A DNA stretch of 64,000 nt. Origin: Alphaproteobacteria bacterium (GTDB taxonomy: Bacteria; Pseudomonadota; Alphaproteobacteria; UBA9219; RFNS01). The notes below the pieces were generated by a model, which did not search any database, was not told the DNA's origin, and was given only the letters and a program-made list of their open reading frames with translations. This document shows positions 50,957 through 59,384 of this stretch, piece by piece (position 1 is the first letter of the stretch; every line of letters begins with the position of its first letter). A program made the translations under genes and the position numbers. The stretch spans positions 248,001 to 312,000 of the forward strand of contig JBBCGY010000002.1 of NCBI GenBank assembly GCA_037200005.1, read 5' to 3'.

Positions 50957-51374
50957 CCCCGTGCAAAATCGTTATCTCGTACCATGATGCAATGCGATAA
51001 GTGCATTGCAACATGTAAAATCGATATGTGTCATATTAAACATCCAGTAATACTTTCAGCCAGGAAAATATCATTTTTGTTAACGAATTTTTTGTTGTGC
51101 GTTGCAAAAAAATCAATAAGAGCATGAAGTTAACCATTGTGCACGGCAAGATGATTATCCACAATGGTTAATAAGATGCTGAATCTGTGGATAAGTATGG
51201 TTAATAGACTACCTTTGTATGGACAGCATATGCTGCAGTGCGGTCATTCGCATGTTGTCAGAATTTTTCTTAATGGGTTTTGGGAGGCTGGCTCTATAAC
51301 CTTTTTCGAAATCCTTTTTTGCCATCCATCCTTACCGCTAAGCCACCTGCCAACTTTTGAGTTGCGATGATTAT
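50957..51374. other. AT-rich spacer with inverted repeats
   Basis: About 420 bases between two divergent polysaccharide genes; no ORF I believe. It holds an 8-bp inverted repeat TGCAATGC/GCATTGCA (50988-50995 and 51003-51010), AT-rich stretches and the DnaA/CtrA-like cluster at 51130-51204. It must carry the promoters of both flanking genes. Confidence 0.8.
51130..51204. promoter_or_regulatory. Cluster of DnaA boxes and CtrA half-sites
   Basis: Two perfect DnaA boxes: TTATCCACA (51155-51163) and TGTGGATAA (51186-51194, reverse). Three CtrA-type half-sites: TTAACCAT (51130-51137), ATGGTTAA (51164-51171) and ATGGTTAA (51197-51204). The first two half-sites sit in a perfect 12-bp inverted repeat TTAACCATTGTG/CACAATGGTTAA (51130-51141, 51160-51171). 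Could be a replication origin element or a cell-cycle promoter. Confidence 0.6.
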
Positions 51375-52676
51375 ATGAGAGTCAATTGGGTAGAGAAAAC
51401 GGTTCGGGTCGGCGCCAGCTTGGGATTACGCGGGGGCTCCTTGCTCGCGAAATTTGCGCTGATGGTATACATCACGCGCTTTATCGGCCTTGAGGCGGTA
51501 GGCATTTTCGGTCTTCTGCAGGCGGCGAATGTCATAGGCACCAAGGCTGCGGGCTGCGGCTTTTCCTTTGTCGCCAACCGGGCGATCGTCGACGCGCCGC
51601 CGCCTCAGCAGGCGCGCATTATCCGCGATCAGCAGATCGTTTACGTCATCGGTTACGCGGTGATGATTCTGCTGTCCTTGCTGGTTTATCCTTGGATTCC
51701 AGATCAATACCGATTGTATATGATGTATTCCATCATCCTTCTGATCGTCGGGCATCAGGTTCTGGAACTGGGAAATATATTATACGGCATGCATCGCGTG
51801 CTCGCGGGGAATACCATTTTCGCCCTCAATAACGGCCTGTGGGCTTTCGTGATGATTCCTTTGGGCCTGGCGTTCGCGGAATTTCGCACGCTCGACGCCG
51901 TCATCATCGGGTGGCTGGCCGGCACGGTCGCGGCGTTCCTGATGGGGCTTTGGCTGATCGCGCGGCTGCCGTTCGCCGAAGCCGTCAAACAGAAACCGAA
52001 TTGGAACTGGATCAAGCGCGGCCTGTGGCGTGGATTTCCGCTTTACGCCGCCAGCCTGGCGCAGCACGGCAGCAATTATGTCGACCGTTATGTCGTCTCG
52101 GGATTCGTCGGGCTGGAATATGGCGGCGTTTTCGTGATGTTTTGGTCGTTCGCCTATGCCGTGCAGGTTCTGGTGGAGACCGGCCTGCTCGCGGGCGGCA
52201 TGCCGAAACTGGTCGCCAGCTATAAATCCGGCGATGAATCGGAATTCTGGCGGCGTTTCCGGGACTTGTCGGCGATGATGGCGCTTGCCGGGGCGGGGTT
52301 CTCCTTGGTCGCGGCGGCATTAATCCACCCCGTTCTGTCTTTCATCAATAAACCGCTGGCGATGGAGAATGTCGGCAGTTTCTATCTAATATTGCTGGCG
52401 TTCTGGATCAGGTTCCAGGCCGGCGCCAGCAATGCGGCGCTCTATGCCCGGCACCAGGACCGGACGCTTACGCTGGCTTACTGGCTCAATCTCGTGGTGG
52501 CCAGCGCGACCAATATACTATTCGTATGGCTGTGGGGGCTGTGGGGCGCGGCGCTGGCGCAGGTCGTCACGGCTATATTTCTCAGCGTGTTCCAGGCGAT
52601 CTTTCTATGGCGCTTGCGCCATGACCGTCCCAAGGTGCTGGAAGACGAGAGCTCTAGTCCCGGCTTGCTGGTCTAA
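51375..52676 (+). CDS. Polysaccharide flippase (Wzx-like)
   Basis: 433 aa from MRVNWVEKTVRVGASLGLRG; a TTG six codons upstream is possible. About 12 hydrophobic helices; YITRFIGLEAVGIFGLLQAA and YVDRYVVSGFVGLEYGGVFV are typical of lipid-linked oligosaccharide flippases. Intact, unlike the flippase at 14591-16097, and distinct in sequence. It overlaps the convergent glycosyltransferase by four bases. Confidence 0.88.
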   Translation: MRVNWVEKTVRVGASLGLRGGSLLAKFALMVYITRFIGLEAVGIFGLLQAANVIGTKAAGCGFSFVANRAIVDAPPPQQARIIRDQQIVYVIGYAVMILLSLLVYPWIPDQYRLYMMYSIILLIVGHQVLELGNILYGMHRVLAGNTIFALNNGLWAFVMIPLGLAFAEFRTLDAVIIGWLAGTVAAFLMGLWLIARLPFAEAVKQKPNWNWIKRGLWRGFPLYAASLAQHGSNYVDRYVVSGFVGLEYGGVFVMFWSFAYAVQVLVETGLLAGGMPKLVASYKSGDESEFWRRFRDLSAMMALAGAGFSLVAAALIHPVLSFINKPLAMENVGSFYLILLAFWIRFQAGASNAALYARHQDRTLTLAYWLNLVVASATNILFVWLWGLWGAALAQVVTAIFLSVFQAIFLWRLRHDRPKVLEDESSSPGLLV

Positions 52677-53713
52677 TCGCCATACAGATCGAGCAGCGCG
52701 TCTCTTTGCGTCGTCTCGTTATAATTCTTGTTGAGCACATCGTTGATCGCCGCGAATGGCGAGGTGTCCAGGCTTTCGCCCCATGCCATCTGGGTGAAAC
52801 TGTCGACCGCCGCCTTGACCGAGGGCACGATAGGCTGCACCGGCAGGCTGGCGATGGCGGGCGTATCGCGGCAGACCAGCAGAAGCCCGAGATGCGAAGC
52901 CTCTAATATCGACATGGGACAGGATTCCCACGCGGCGGTATGGTAATAGATATCGCATCCGGCAAGTTTGGCGAGAAGCTGTTCATGCGGCATCCATCCG
53001 CTGACTTCGACTCCCGCCGCGCGCATTTTTTTCTCCCATGCGGCATCGCCGCCGCCGAGCCATACGAACTCCGCCGGAACATCGCGCTCTTTGGCGAGAT
53101 TGACCGTCTCGAGGAAGAAGGTGGGGTCTTTCTGGGGGGAGAGCCGTCCGACCATGGCAATCCGCAATTTCTCGCCACGCTTATGGCCGCGCCGCAGTTC
53201 CCTGATATTTTCCGGTATGACCGGGGAGTTGGGCAGCAATATAGTGTGCTGCGCAATGAGCATTTTCTGCGCCAGCTCGAGTTCGCGAGGGCTGACGGCT
53301 GCCGTCGCGCCGCCGCCAATGCAGAGAAGCTGTTCGGCAAGCATGTAATACCACCGCTTAAGCTTGCTTACATCGCGGCGTTCGAAAGCATAGCAATGCG
53401 GAGTATAGACAACGCGATTGCGGGGCAGCATCGCCATGCGGCCATAGGCTCCGGCATAGGAAGAATGCAAATGCACCCAATCCGGCTTGATGTCGTCATA
53501 AACTTTCCGAATTGTTTTGACGGCCGGGCTGAGACTGCGGGGCAACTCGTAATGTCCGGCAAAACCTTGCAGCCAGCCCATCTTGTCATGGGTCCCCTCG
53601 CGCGCGGCAGCGAGCAGAAAATGCCAGTGCTGCGGCGTGCTCTGCAAATAGCCTTGCATGGCGGTGGCGACGCCGCCGCCCAGCGACTCTGTGATATGGA
53701 GGATTTTTTTCAT
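52673..53713 (-). CDS. Group 1 (GT4) glycosyltransferase
   Basis: 346 aa: MKKILHITESLGGGVATAMQ, VYTPHCYAFERRDVSKLKRW, then the donor domain RIAMVGRLSPQKDPTFFLET, VEVSGWMPHEQLLAKL and the signature ESCPMSILEASHLGLLLVCR (E-x7-E). Retaining transferase, cytoplasmic face. Donor and acceptor unknown; probably works with the neighbouring flippase. Confidence 0.9.
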   Translation of the reverse strand: MKKILHITESLGGGVATAMQGYLQSTPQHWHFLLAAAREGTHDKMGWLQGFAGHYELPRSLSPAVKTIRKVYDDIKPDWVHLHSSYAGAYGRMAMLPRNRVVYTPHCYAFERRDVSKLKRWYYMLAEQLLCIGGGATAAVSPRELELAQKMLIAQHTILLPNSPVIPENIRELRRGHKRGEKLRIAMVGRLSPQKDPTFFLETVNLAKERDVPAEFVWLGGGDAAWEKKMRAAGVEVSGWMPHEQLLAKLAGCDIYYHTAAWESCPMSILEASHLGLLLVCRDTPAIASLPVQPIVPSVKAAVDSFTQMAWGESLDTSPFAAINDVLNKNYNETTQRDALLDLYGD

Positions 53714-53859
53714 GACAAAGGAAGGTTCCGTTACGTTCTTATGGACATTAACGCTTCAGGCTGGTTTTTCAACTGATAATTCTTTCAAGGCGTTAAAGGC
53801 AAGTCCCCAAGAGGAAAGCATGTTTTCCTTAATCGCGCCTTATGTCAAAGTATTAGAGG

Positions 53860-54115
53860 CGAGACTCATAAATAACATGGGTTCTGCGCGAGCAGAAAAG
53901 CCGATCCGGCTACGAAAAGGCCGTAGCAGGTAGCGGTGCTTACCTGCAAGGCCGTTGAGAACGCCGGTCGGCTTTTATGCCGCGCCCTTCGGGTTTGCAA
54001 AAGAAGCCCAAGGGCGGCGTCAACTTCGCTCGCCGTAGGTGTCTACGGCTTCGCTCGTTTCCTGGCCCTTGGGCTTCTTTTATCAAACAGAACCTCATGC
54101 TATTTATGAGTCTCG
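53860..54115. mobile_element. 256-bp nested palindromic element (MITE-like)
   Basis: Terminal inverted repeats of 27-28 bases (53860-53886 and 54088-54115) both read CGAGACTCATAAATA, then CATG and GGTTCTG, with one mismatch and one extra base. Inside are two further long stems: 53896-53910 with 53963-53976 (AAAAGCCGA-CCGGC), and 53999-54015 with 54065-54081 (a perfect 17 bp, AAAAGAAGCCCAAGGGC). These enclose hairpins at 53909-53927, 53926-53947 and 54032-54049. No ORF. The rest of the 53714-54151 gap shows nothing clear. Confidence 0.75.
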
Positions 54116-54151
54116 ACCCTCGAGTGATTCGCTGAAAATTACGTTTTTTAT

Positions 54152-55006
54152 ATGACCGAAAAACCTCTTTTGCCCAACCGTAGACTGTTTTTGCGCTGCG
54201 CTTTGGGCTGCGCTGCGCTTGGAATCTCGGTTTCGGTGCCGACTTCCTTATTTTCCGCCGAAATCAAGAAGCCGGGCCGCAAAAAGCGTTTTCCCATGCA
54301 GTCAGGGGCCGCGGCCTCGCCCCCTAAGCTTCTGATGATCGATCCTGGCCACGGAGGCCGCGATCCTGGGGCTATCGGCGCGGCGGGCACTTATGAAAAG
54401 GATATTACCCTCGATATATCGCGGCGAATGGCGCAGCATCTGGCCGGGAAGCCCCGCCTGAACGCTTCGCTGACGCGCGACATGGACGAATTCATGCCCT
54501 TGGCCGATAGGGTGGAAAAAGGACGGCAGACCAAGGCTGATTTTTTCGTCTCCGTGCATGCCGATAGCGCCTCCAATCGGGAAGCGCGCGGTTTCTCGGC
54601 CTATACGCTCTCCGACCAGGCGACCGACGATTTTTCCAAGGCTCTGGCGCAACAAGAAAATCTTGCCGACAGAATCGGCGGCGTCAATCTCGACGGCACC
54701 GATCAGGAAGTGGCGGGCATTCTTCTGGATTTGGAGGCGCGGCGTTCGCGCGATGTCGCCCAGCGGGCGAAAGTCGATTTGGTGCGCGGCGTGGGCAAGG
54801 AATGGCGTTTGCTCAATAACCCCTTGCGCGCCGCCAATTTTGCCGTATTGCGCGCGCCCGACATACCTTCCATTTTGGTCGAGACGGGCTTTCTGTCCAA
54901 CAAGAAGGACGAGGCCATCCTGCGTCAGCCCGCGCAACGCGAGAAAATCGCCAAACTTCTGGCCAATGAACTGGCAAGAATTATGGCGGTCAGCGCGAAT
55001 GGCTGA
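54152..55006 (+). CDS. N-acetylmuramoyl-L-alanine amidase, Tat-type signal
   Basis: Zinc hydrolase that cleaves the peptide from the glycan of peptidoglycan (Amidase_3, AmiC-like). 284 aa. A twin-arginine signal (NRRLFLRCALGCAALG, R10-R11) targets it to the periplasm. Zinc ligands H67 (DPGHGGRDPGA), E82 and H136 (SVHADS), catalytic E244 (ILVETGFLSN). No AMIN domain, so shorter than E. coli AmiC. Confidence 0.93.
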   Translation: MTEKPLLPNRRLFLRCALGCAALGISVSVPTSLFSAEIKKPGRKKRFPMQSGAAASPPKLLMIDPGHGGRDPGAIGAAGTYEKDITLDISRRMAQHLAGKPRLNASLTRDMDEFMPLADRVEKGRQTKADFFVSVHADSASNREARGFSAYTLSDQATDDFSKALAQQENLADRIGGVNLDGTDQEVAGILLDLEARRSRDVAQRAKVDLVRGVGKEWRLLNNPLRAANFAVLRAPDIPSILVETGFLSNKKDEAILRQPAQREKIAKLLANELARIMAVSANG

Positions 55007-55015
55007 TGGGAAGCG

Positions 55016-55564
55016 CTAAAATTCCACGAGCGGCTGCTTGAGATATTCTTCTTCCGCCGCCGTGGAGGGACGGCCGAGAATCTTGTTTCTTTCCGGGAAA
55101 TGGCCGAAACGCAGAACCGTATTATAGTTATGTTCGGCATGGCCGAGCCAGACCGGATGCTTGGTGCGTTCGCGGATGTAGAACAATGCGAGCCGCTGAT
55201 CGCCCATATTTTCGGAATGCGCGAAGGGCAGATAGAAGCATAATTTGTAAGACGTGCCGATCCGGTCGTCGAAATGCTTGATGATGCCGGTTCGCGCCAA
55301 CTCGAGCGCGGCGTCGTCGGTGGCGAAAGCGCGCGGCGTGTTCCGGAACATATGGCGCGGAAACTGGTCAAGCAGCAGCATCAGCGAGAGCATGCCGGTG
55401 GGCGTGTCTTCCCAGGCCGACATTCCGCCGCCTGCCGCGCGTTCGTGATCTTCCAGGAAGCGTTTGGTGATCTCCTGGTCGCGTTCGGGGCTGCTGGCGA
55501 ACCAATTGTCCGCGCCAACCTCGTTAAACCAGTAATCAAGAACTTCTTCGGGCGCAGTGCTCAT
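55016..55564 (-). CDS. DUF924 family protein
   Basis: 182 aa. Conserved blocks: EVLDYWFNEVG, LSLMLLLDQFPRHMFRNTPR, FYLPFAHSENMGDQRLAL and ERNKILGRPSTAAEEEYL. All-helical, TPR-like fold. Function not known. Convergent with the amidase (9 bases between stops). Confidence 0.9.
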   Translation of the reverse strand: MSTAPEEVLDYWFNEVGADNWFASSPERDQEITKRFLEDHERAAGGGMSAWEDTPTGMLSLMLLLDQFPRHMFRNTPRAFATDDAALELARTGIIKHFDDRIGTSYKLCFYLPFAHSENMGDQRLALFYIRERTKHPVWLGHAEHNYNTVLRFGHFPERNKILGRPSTAAEEEYLKQPLVEF

Positions 55565-55693
55565 AAGGAAGGAACCCGGGTCAAAAGGATTAGGAAGGGA
55601 GTTAGCCGGGAAATCCTAGTTCAAGAAAGTTACTGAAAGCTTACCGGGCATCAAGTCTTGTTAAAGGGTTGTCCTTATTACCCTGCTTCCAAA

Positions 55694-56584
55694 TTACCCT
55701 GCTACCAAGCCCGCGGGTTGCCATAGAGCCTTATGATCAGGCCGCGAGGGCGATGTCTCCTGCTTTCCAGGCATGGTGAAGAATAGGGTCGTATTGATGA
55801 TCTGGGGCGTCGCTTTCGTGCCGCGCCTGAAGCGAAGATTGAGGCCATTGCCCGCTTGCGGTTCGAGCGGGCTGTAGAGCAGCTTATGAACCCCTTCGGA
55901 ACTGCGAATGGCCAGGGTTTTATTTCCCGGACTGGCATGAATTTGCCGCATGACGCTATTTTTATCGCCGACCAGGCTGGCGATAAAAACAATCGGGTTG
56001 GCCGAATAATCATAATGTTCGCCGGCGGTGCAGCGATATTGAACCGCATCGGAGGAAAGGCCCGATTTTTTGATGAAATCGCGGCCCAATGCCGCCGCTT
56101 CAGGGTCGTTGTCGAGGCAAACGATGCGGCTGCCGGTTTTTTGATGCATGAGGATCGCGCTAAGCGGCAAGGGACCCGCGCCGACGAAAGCGATGCTTTC
56201 ATGTTTCGCAAGGCGGGGACGTCCGAGCTGTTCCAGCTCGGCATCGACCAGGCCGTCATAGTTTTCAAAATAGCGGAAATCCTGCAGGCGGCGTCCGCTG
56301 AGGACGGCGCTGTCATACAGTTCCATGGCCGATTCCGCCTGCGATAGTCTTTCCCACATGCGGCTCTGGTTGGCGGCGATATCGTCATGCTGAAGAATAG
56401 CGCGGGTTTCCGCGGGATTAAACGGCATCGAAACGGCGCCGACCAGCGCGGAAAGGTCGCGGCTGATGAGGGGATTGTTCGGCGATAAATCGGAGGCGTT
56501 CGTCACGGTATCGCGCGCGCGCCGGTAAGCTGCGATGACATGTTTGACTTTGGTCTGGTCGGCGGATTCATAAATATTACGCAT
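55694..56584 (-). CDS. Nicotianamine synthase-like protein B
   Basis: 296 aa. C-terminal SAM-binding Rossmann domain with IAFVGAGPLPLSAILMHQKT (residues 131-150), CLDNDPEAAALGRDFIKKSG and AIRSSEGVHKLLYSPLE. Upstream, FRYFENYDGLVDAELEQL aligns with the helix carrying the catalytic Glu of archaeal NAS (here E116). The family condenses aminobutyrate units from SAM into nicotianamine or, in CntL-type enzymes, onto an amino acid. NAS motifs are better kept than in protein A. Third gene of the cluster, 48 bases after the methyltransferase. Confidence 0.85.
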   Translation of the reverse strand: MRNIYESADQTKVKHVIAAYRRARDTVTNASDLSPNNPLISRDLSALVGAVSMPFNPAETRAILQHDDIAANQSRMWERLSQAESAMELYDSAVLSGRRLQDFRYFENYDGLVDAELEQLGRPRLAKHESIAFVGAGPLPLSAILMHQKTGSRIVCLDNDPEAAALGRDFIKKSGLSSDAVQYRCTAGEHYDYSANPIVFIASLVGDKNSVMRQIHASPGNKTLAIRSSEGVHKLLYSPLEPQAGNGLNLRFRRGTKATPQIINTTLFFTMPGKQETSPSRPDHKALWQPAGLVAG

Positions 56585-56632
56585 CGTTTGTCTTTCAAAG
56601 AACGGTTACGGGTGCTGTTCGATTGGCGGGCG

Positions 56633-57328
56633 TTATGTCTTCCTGCATCGGAATAAAATTTTATGATCGACGTGATAGTTCAGGCTGTCGATCACGCGCG
56701 GAAAATAGGTATTGTCCGGCTTTAATTTGATAAAATCGTCGATCAGGTATTTTTGCGCGCTGACTTCAAAACCGGCGCTCCAGAACGCGCGGGCATAGTC
56801 GTCCAGAGCGTAATCCTGAACCGGCAGATTACTGGTTTCCGCGATCAGCTTCGTCCATGCCGGCCATAGCGGGTTTTCGGTATGGCAGCCGATGGCATAG
56901 TAATAGACGCCGCCCGGCTTCAGGACTTGATGGATTTGCCGGGCATGGGCCGCGAGATCGGGCAGCAGATAGACGACCTCATGGCTGAACGCGCAGTCGT
57001 AGCGTTCCTGCCAGGGATCGGGAGCGCTGGCGTGGTGATAGCGGATCGGCGCCGCGCTTTTGTTCTCGGCGGCGCGCGCCAGGGATTCGAGAGCGATGTC
57101 GACGCCGACCGCGAGGCGGTAGGGATGCGACTGATAGAGCCGCCTCAGGAAGCCGCCCTGATTGCAGCCGAAATCGAGAACGGCGGCCTGCGTCAAATCA
57201 AGGTCGCCGAGCTTTTCGATCATGCGCTGCCATAAATAATCATGCTCATCCTCCATGCCGTTCTCTTCGGCGGAGTCGCGGTACCATGTTGCGATCGATT
57301 GCGCGGCGGCGGTTGGGCTGTTTTTCAT
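56633..57328 (-). CDS. Class I SAM-dependent methyltransferase
   Basis: 231 aa from MKNSPTAAAQSIATWYRD (GGAAAG ribosome site). SAM motif I AVLDFGCNQGGFLRRL (residues 49-64), acidic D77 in VGVDIALESL, motif post-I YDCAFSHEVVYLLPDL and LKPGGVYYYAIG. It sits between two NAS-like genes in one orientation, so it may methylate their product. Substrate unknown. Confidence 0.9.
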   Translation of the reverse strand: MKNSPTAAAQSIATWYRDSAEENGMEDEHDYLWQRMIEKLGDLDLTQAAVLDFGCNQGGFLRRLYQSHPYRLAVGVDIALESLARAAENKSAAPIRYHHASAPDPWQERYDCAFSHEVVYLLPDLAAHARQIHQVLKPGGVYYYAIGCHTENPLWPAWTKLIAETSNLPVQDYALDDYARAFWSAGFEVSAQKYLIDDFIKLKPDNTYFPRVIDSLNYHVDHKILFRCRKT

Positions 57329-57356
57329 GTGATTTGCTTTCCGTAAAATGAATTTT

Positions 57357-58484
57357 CTAAATCGGAGATTGATCCGCCTGGCTTCTCCAAAGCCGGCGTT
57401 GGCGATACAAGCTGATATCTTCCAGATTCTCGGGGCCGAAATCCCAATTGGCCTTGGCGTTCGGATCGCATTTTTTCTGCGGCAGCCTGAACAGCAGGCT
57501 GGTGTTGTAAGGCGATCGGCCGTCCCCGGATTTTCCGCTGGTTTTCTTGACCAGATATATCTCATAGGCCTGCTGGTTGGCCGCGTCGAACGGCTGGAAC
57601 AGCAGTTCGTTGCCGCCCTCGGCGCTGCGGATCAGGATCGAGGTGCAGGTGTTGCTGCTGGCGCATATCTGGCTCAGCACGGCTTCACGATTGGGGACCG
57701 AAGCGTCGATGATGATAAGCGGGTTGGTGACATAATCGAACTTCGTCGGCTGCATGCACAGCAGGCTGATGCCGTGATTGTTCTGCTGCTTCTGCGGCTG
57801 ATGATGGCCGAGATGGTCGAGAAGGCGACGCGTGACGTCGTAGGTTTTTTCGCACGGATCGATGCAGGTGATGCGTAGGCCGGTCTTTTGGTGAAGCAGA
57901 ATGGCCGTCAGGGGCACCGAGCCAGAACTGACATAAACGACGCTTTGATGCGCGTTCATGCCCGGCATGATGCGCGGCATCCCGAGCAGCTTCATCTCCG
58001 AATCGACGAGGCTGCGGTAGTGATCGAGCAGGACGGAATCCCTGCTGCGATCCATCCAGTCCTGGAAGGCGGATGGGCTCGATCCATGCGTGAAGTAGGC
58101 ATTAACCGCCTGCCGGTCGATAATGGATTCGGCGCGCAGGTAATGATAGCGCAGACTCGGCACCGCCCTTCCGACTGGTTCCGAAGCCAGCAGGCGGCGG
58201 GCAGAGGTTTCGGGAAGCGAGACCGTCCATTTGACGAAATCGCCGATTTTGGCTTGCCGGGCGGGCGGCAAATCCTGCTGCGGCTCCAGGCCCAGCAGGG
58301 ATTCGGAGAAGGCCAGAACCGCGTCGACGGTTTTCTGCGGCGGGGGATTATGCGTATCCGCGCATGCTTCCTGCCGGGTCGCGGCGAAGGCTTTCCGGCC
58401 GTTCTCGAAAACCGGTCGAAGCTGCGTTTCGGCAAACTGGGAATGAGCGGCGGACTGCATGAGCGGAGGGCAGGTCTTCATCAT
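57357..58484 (-). CDS. Nicotianamine synthase-like protein A
   Basis: 375 aa, longer at the N-terminus than protein B. SAM domain SVVYVSSGSVPLTAILLHQK (residues 181-200) with the glycine loop degenerate (SSGSVPL in place of GxGPLPL), then CIDPCEKTYDVTRRLLDHLG and ILIRSAEGGNELLFQPFD. The upstream helix LLDHYRSLVDSEMKLLGMPR has Glu at 163, aligning with E116 of protein B. First gene of the three-gene cluster; a palindrome lies 14 bases before its ATG. No strong ribosome site; a second Met at residue 9 is possible. It may have a different substrate or a non-catalytic partner role. Confidence 0.82.
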   Translation of the reverse strand: MMKTCPPLMQSAAHSQFAETQLRPVFENGRKAFAATRQEACADTHNPPPQKTVDAVLAFSESLLGLEPQQDLPPARQAKIGDFVKWTVSLPETSARRLLASEPVGRAVPSLRYHYLRAESIIDRQAVNAYFTHGSSPSAFQDWMDRSRDSVLLDHYRSLVDSEMKLLGMPRIMPGMNAHQSVVYVSSGSVPLTAILLHQKTGLRITCIDPCEKTYDVTRRLLDHLGHHQPQKQQNNHGISLLCMQPTKFDYVTNPLIIIDASVPNREAVLSQICASSNTCTSILIRSAEGGNELLFQPFDAANQQAYEIYLVKKTSGKSGDGRSPYNTSLLFRLPQKKCDPNAKANWDFGPENLEDISLYRQRRLWRSQADQSPI

Positions 58485-58497
58485 GAGGAAGAAGGAA

Positions 58498-58530
58498 ATT
58501 CTTACTAGTGATAGTAAGAATTATTGTCAA
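58498..58530 (-). promoter_or_regulatory. Promoter with 10-bp palindromic operator before the NAS-like cluster
   Basis: Minus strand: TTGACA (58530-58525), 17-base spacer, TAGTAA (58507-58502). A perfect inverted repeat ATTCTTACTA/TAGTAAGAAT (58521-58512 and 58507-58498, 4-base centre) covers the spacer end and the -10. A repressor bound here would block RNA polymerase. Predicted leader about 10 bases. Confidence 0.65.
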
Positions 58531-58613
58531 CTGCCATATGAAGGTATTGTAATATAAATGAAAAATATGCCCATGTGATGCGAGAAGGCAACGGCGGCCA
58601 GTAGCCGAATCGC

Positions 58614-59384
58614 TCAATGCAGCTTATGCCATACGCGGCGCTTCACGACATACATGATCCCGGCAAAGACGATCAGGAACAAAATGACCTTGATGCCGGT
58701 CTGTTTGCGGATTTCCAGCTTCGGCTCCGCGGCCCAGGTCAGGAAGGTCGCGACATCCTTGGACATCTGCGCGACGGTGGCTTTGGTGCCGTCGGCATAG
58801 GTGACCTGGTCGTTAGTCAGGGGCGGCGGCATGGCGATCTGGTGGCCTGAGAAGCTGGCATTGTAATACATGCCCGCCATCAGCGTCACGCCTTCGGGCG
58901 GTTTTTCCTCATAGCCGGTCAGAAGCGAATAGATGTAGTTTTCTCCGCCGTGGCGTGCCTTGACGATCAAGGACAGATCGGGCGGCAGAGCGCCGTTATT
59001 CGCCGCACGCGCCGCCATGTCGTTGGGGAAGGGCTTGACGAAACGATCGGAGGGAAGGCCGGGCCGCTGGAACATTTCTCCTTCGTCGTTGGGGCCGTCC
59101 GCGACTTGATAGCCGGAGGCAATCGCCTTCACTTCATCGGCGGTGAAACCGATATCGACGAGATTGCGGTAGGAGAGAAGGTGAAGGCCATGGCATGTCG
59201 CGCAGACTTCCTTATAGACCTGAAAGCCGCGCTGCAACGACGCGCGGTCGAAGGTGCCGGTGATGCCTGCATGATGCCATCCGCCCGCCGGTTCGCGCAG
59301 CGGCGCGGTGTCTTCCGAGGCCATGAGCGCGGGCGCATACAAGAGAGCGGCGGCGAGGAGCAAGGCATAACGATAATTTTTCAT
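58614..59384 (-). CDS. petC: Cytochrome c1 of the bc1 complex
   Basis: 256 aa. Signal peptide [20 protein letters not shown]; heme site CATCHG (C61, C64, H65); axial Met in the [20 protein letters not shown] segment; C-terminal membrane anchor near residue 230. Accepts electrons from the Rieske centre and passes them to cytochrome c in the periplasm. Its start overlaps petB by four bases. Confidence 0.97.
   Translation of the reverse strand: MKNYRYALLLAAALLYAPALMASEDTAPLREPAGGWHHAGITGTFDRASLQRGFQVYKEVCATCHGLHLLSYRNLVDIGFTADEVKAIASGYQVADGPNDEGEMFQRPGLPSDRFVKPFPNDMAARAANNGALPPDLSLIVKARHGGENYIYSLLTGYEEKPPEGVTLMAGMYYNASFSGHQIAMPPPLTNDQVTYADGTKATVAQMSKDVATFLTWAAEPKLEIRKQTGIKVILFLIVFAGIMYVVKRRVWHKLH

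Noticed and set aside
53658-53933. 91-codon plus-strand frame running into the palindromic element
   Set aside because: Overlaps the start of the minus-strand glycosyltransferase and the inverted repeat; no ribosome site and no recognisable protein.
53860-54115. CRISPR array or tRNA-like genes in the palindromic region
   Set aside because: No regularly spaced direct repeats, and no cloverleaf with anticodon arm and T loop.
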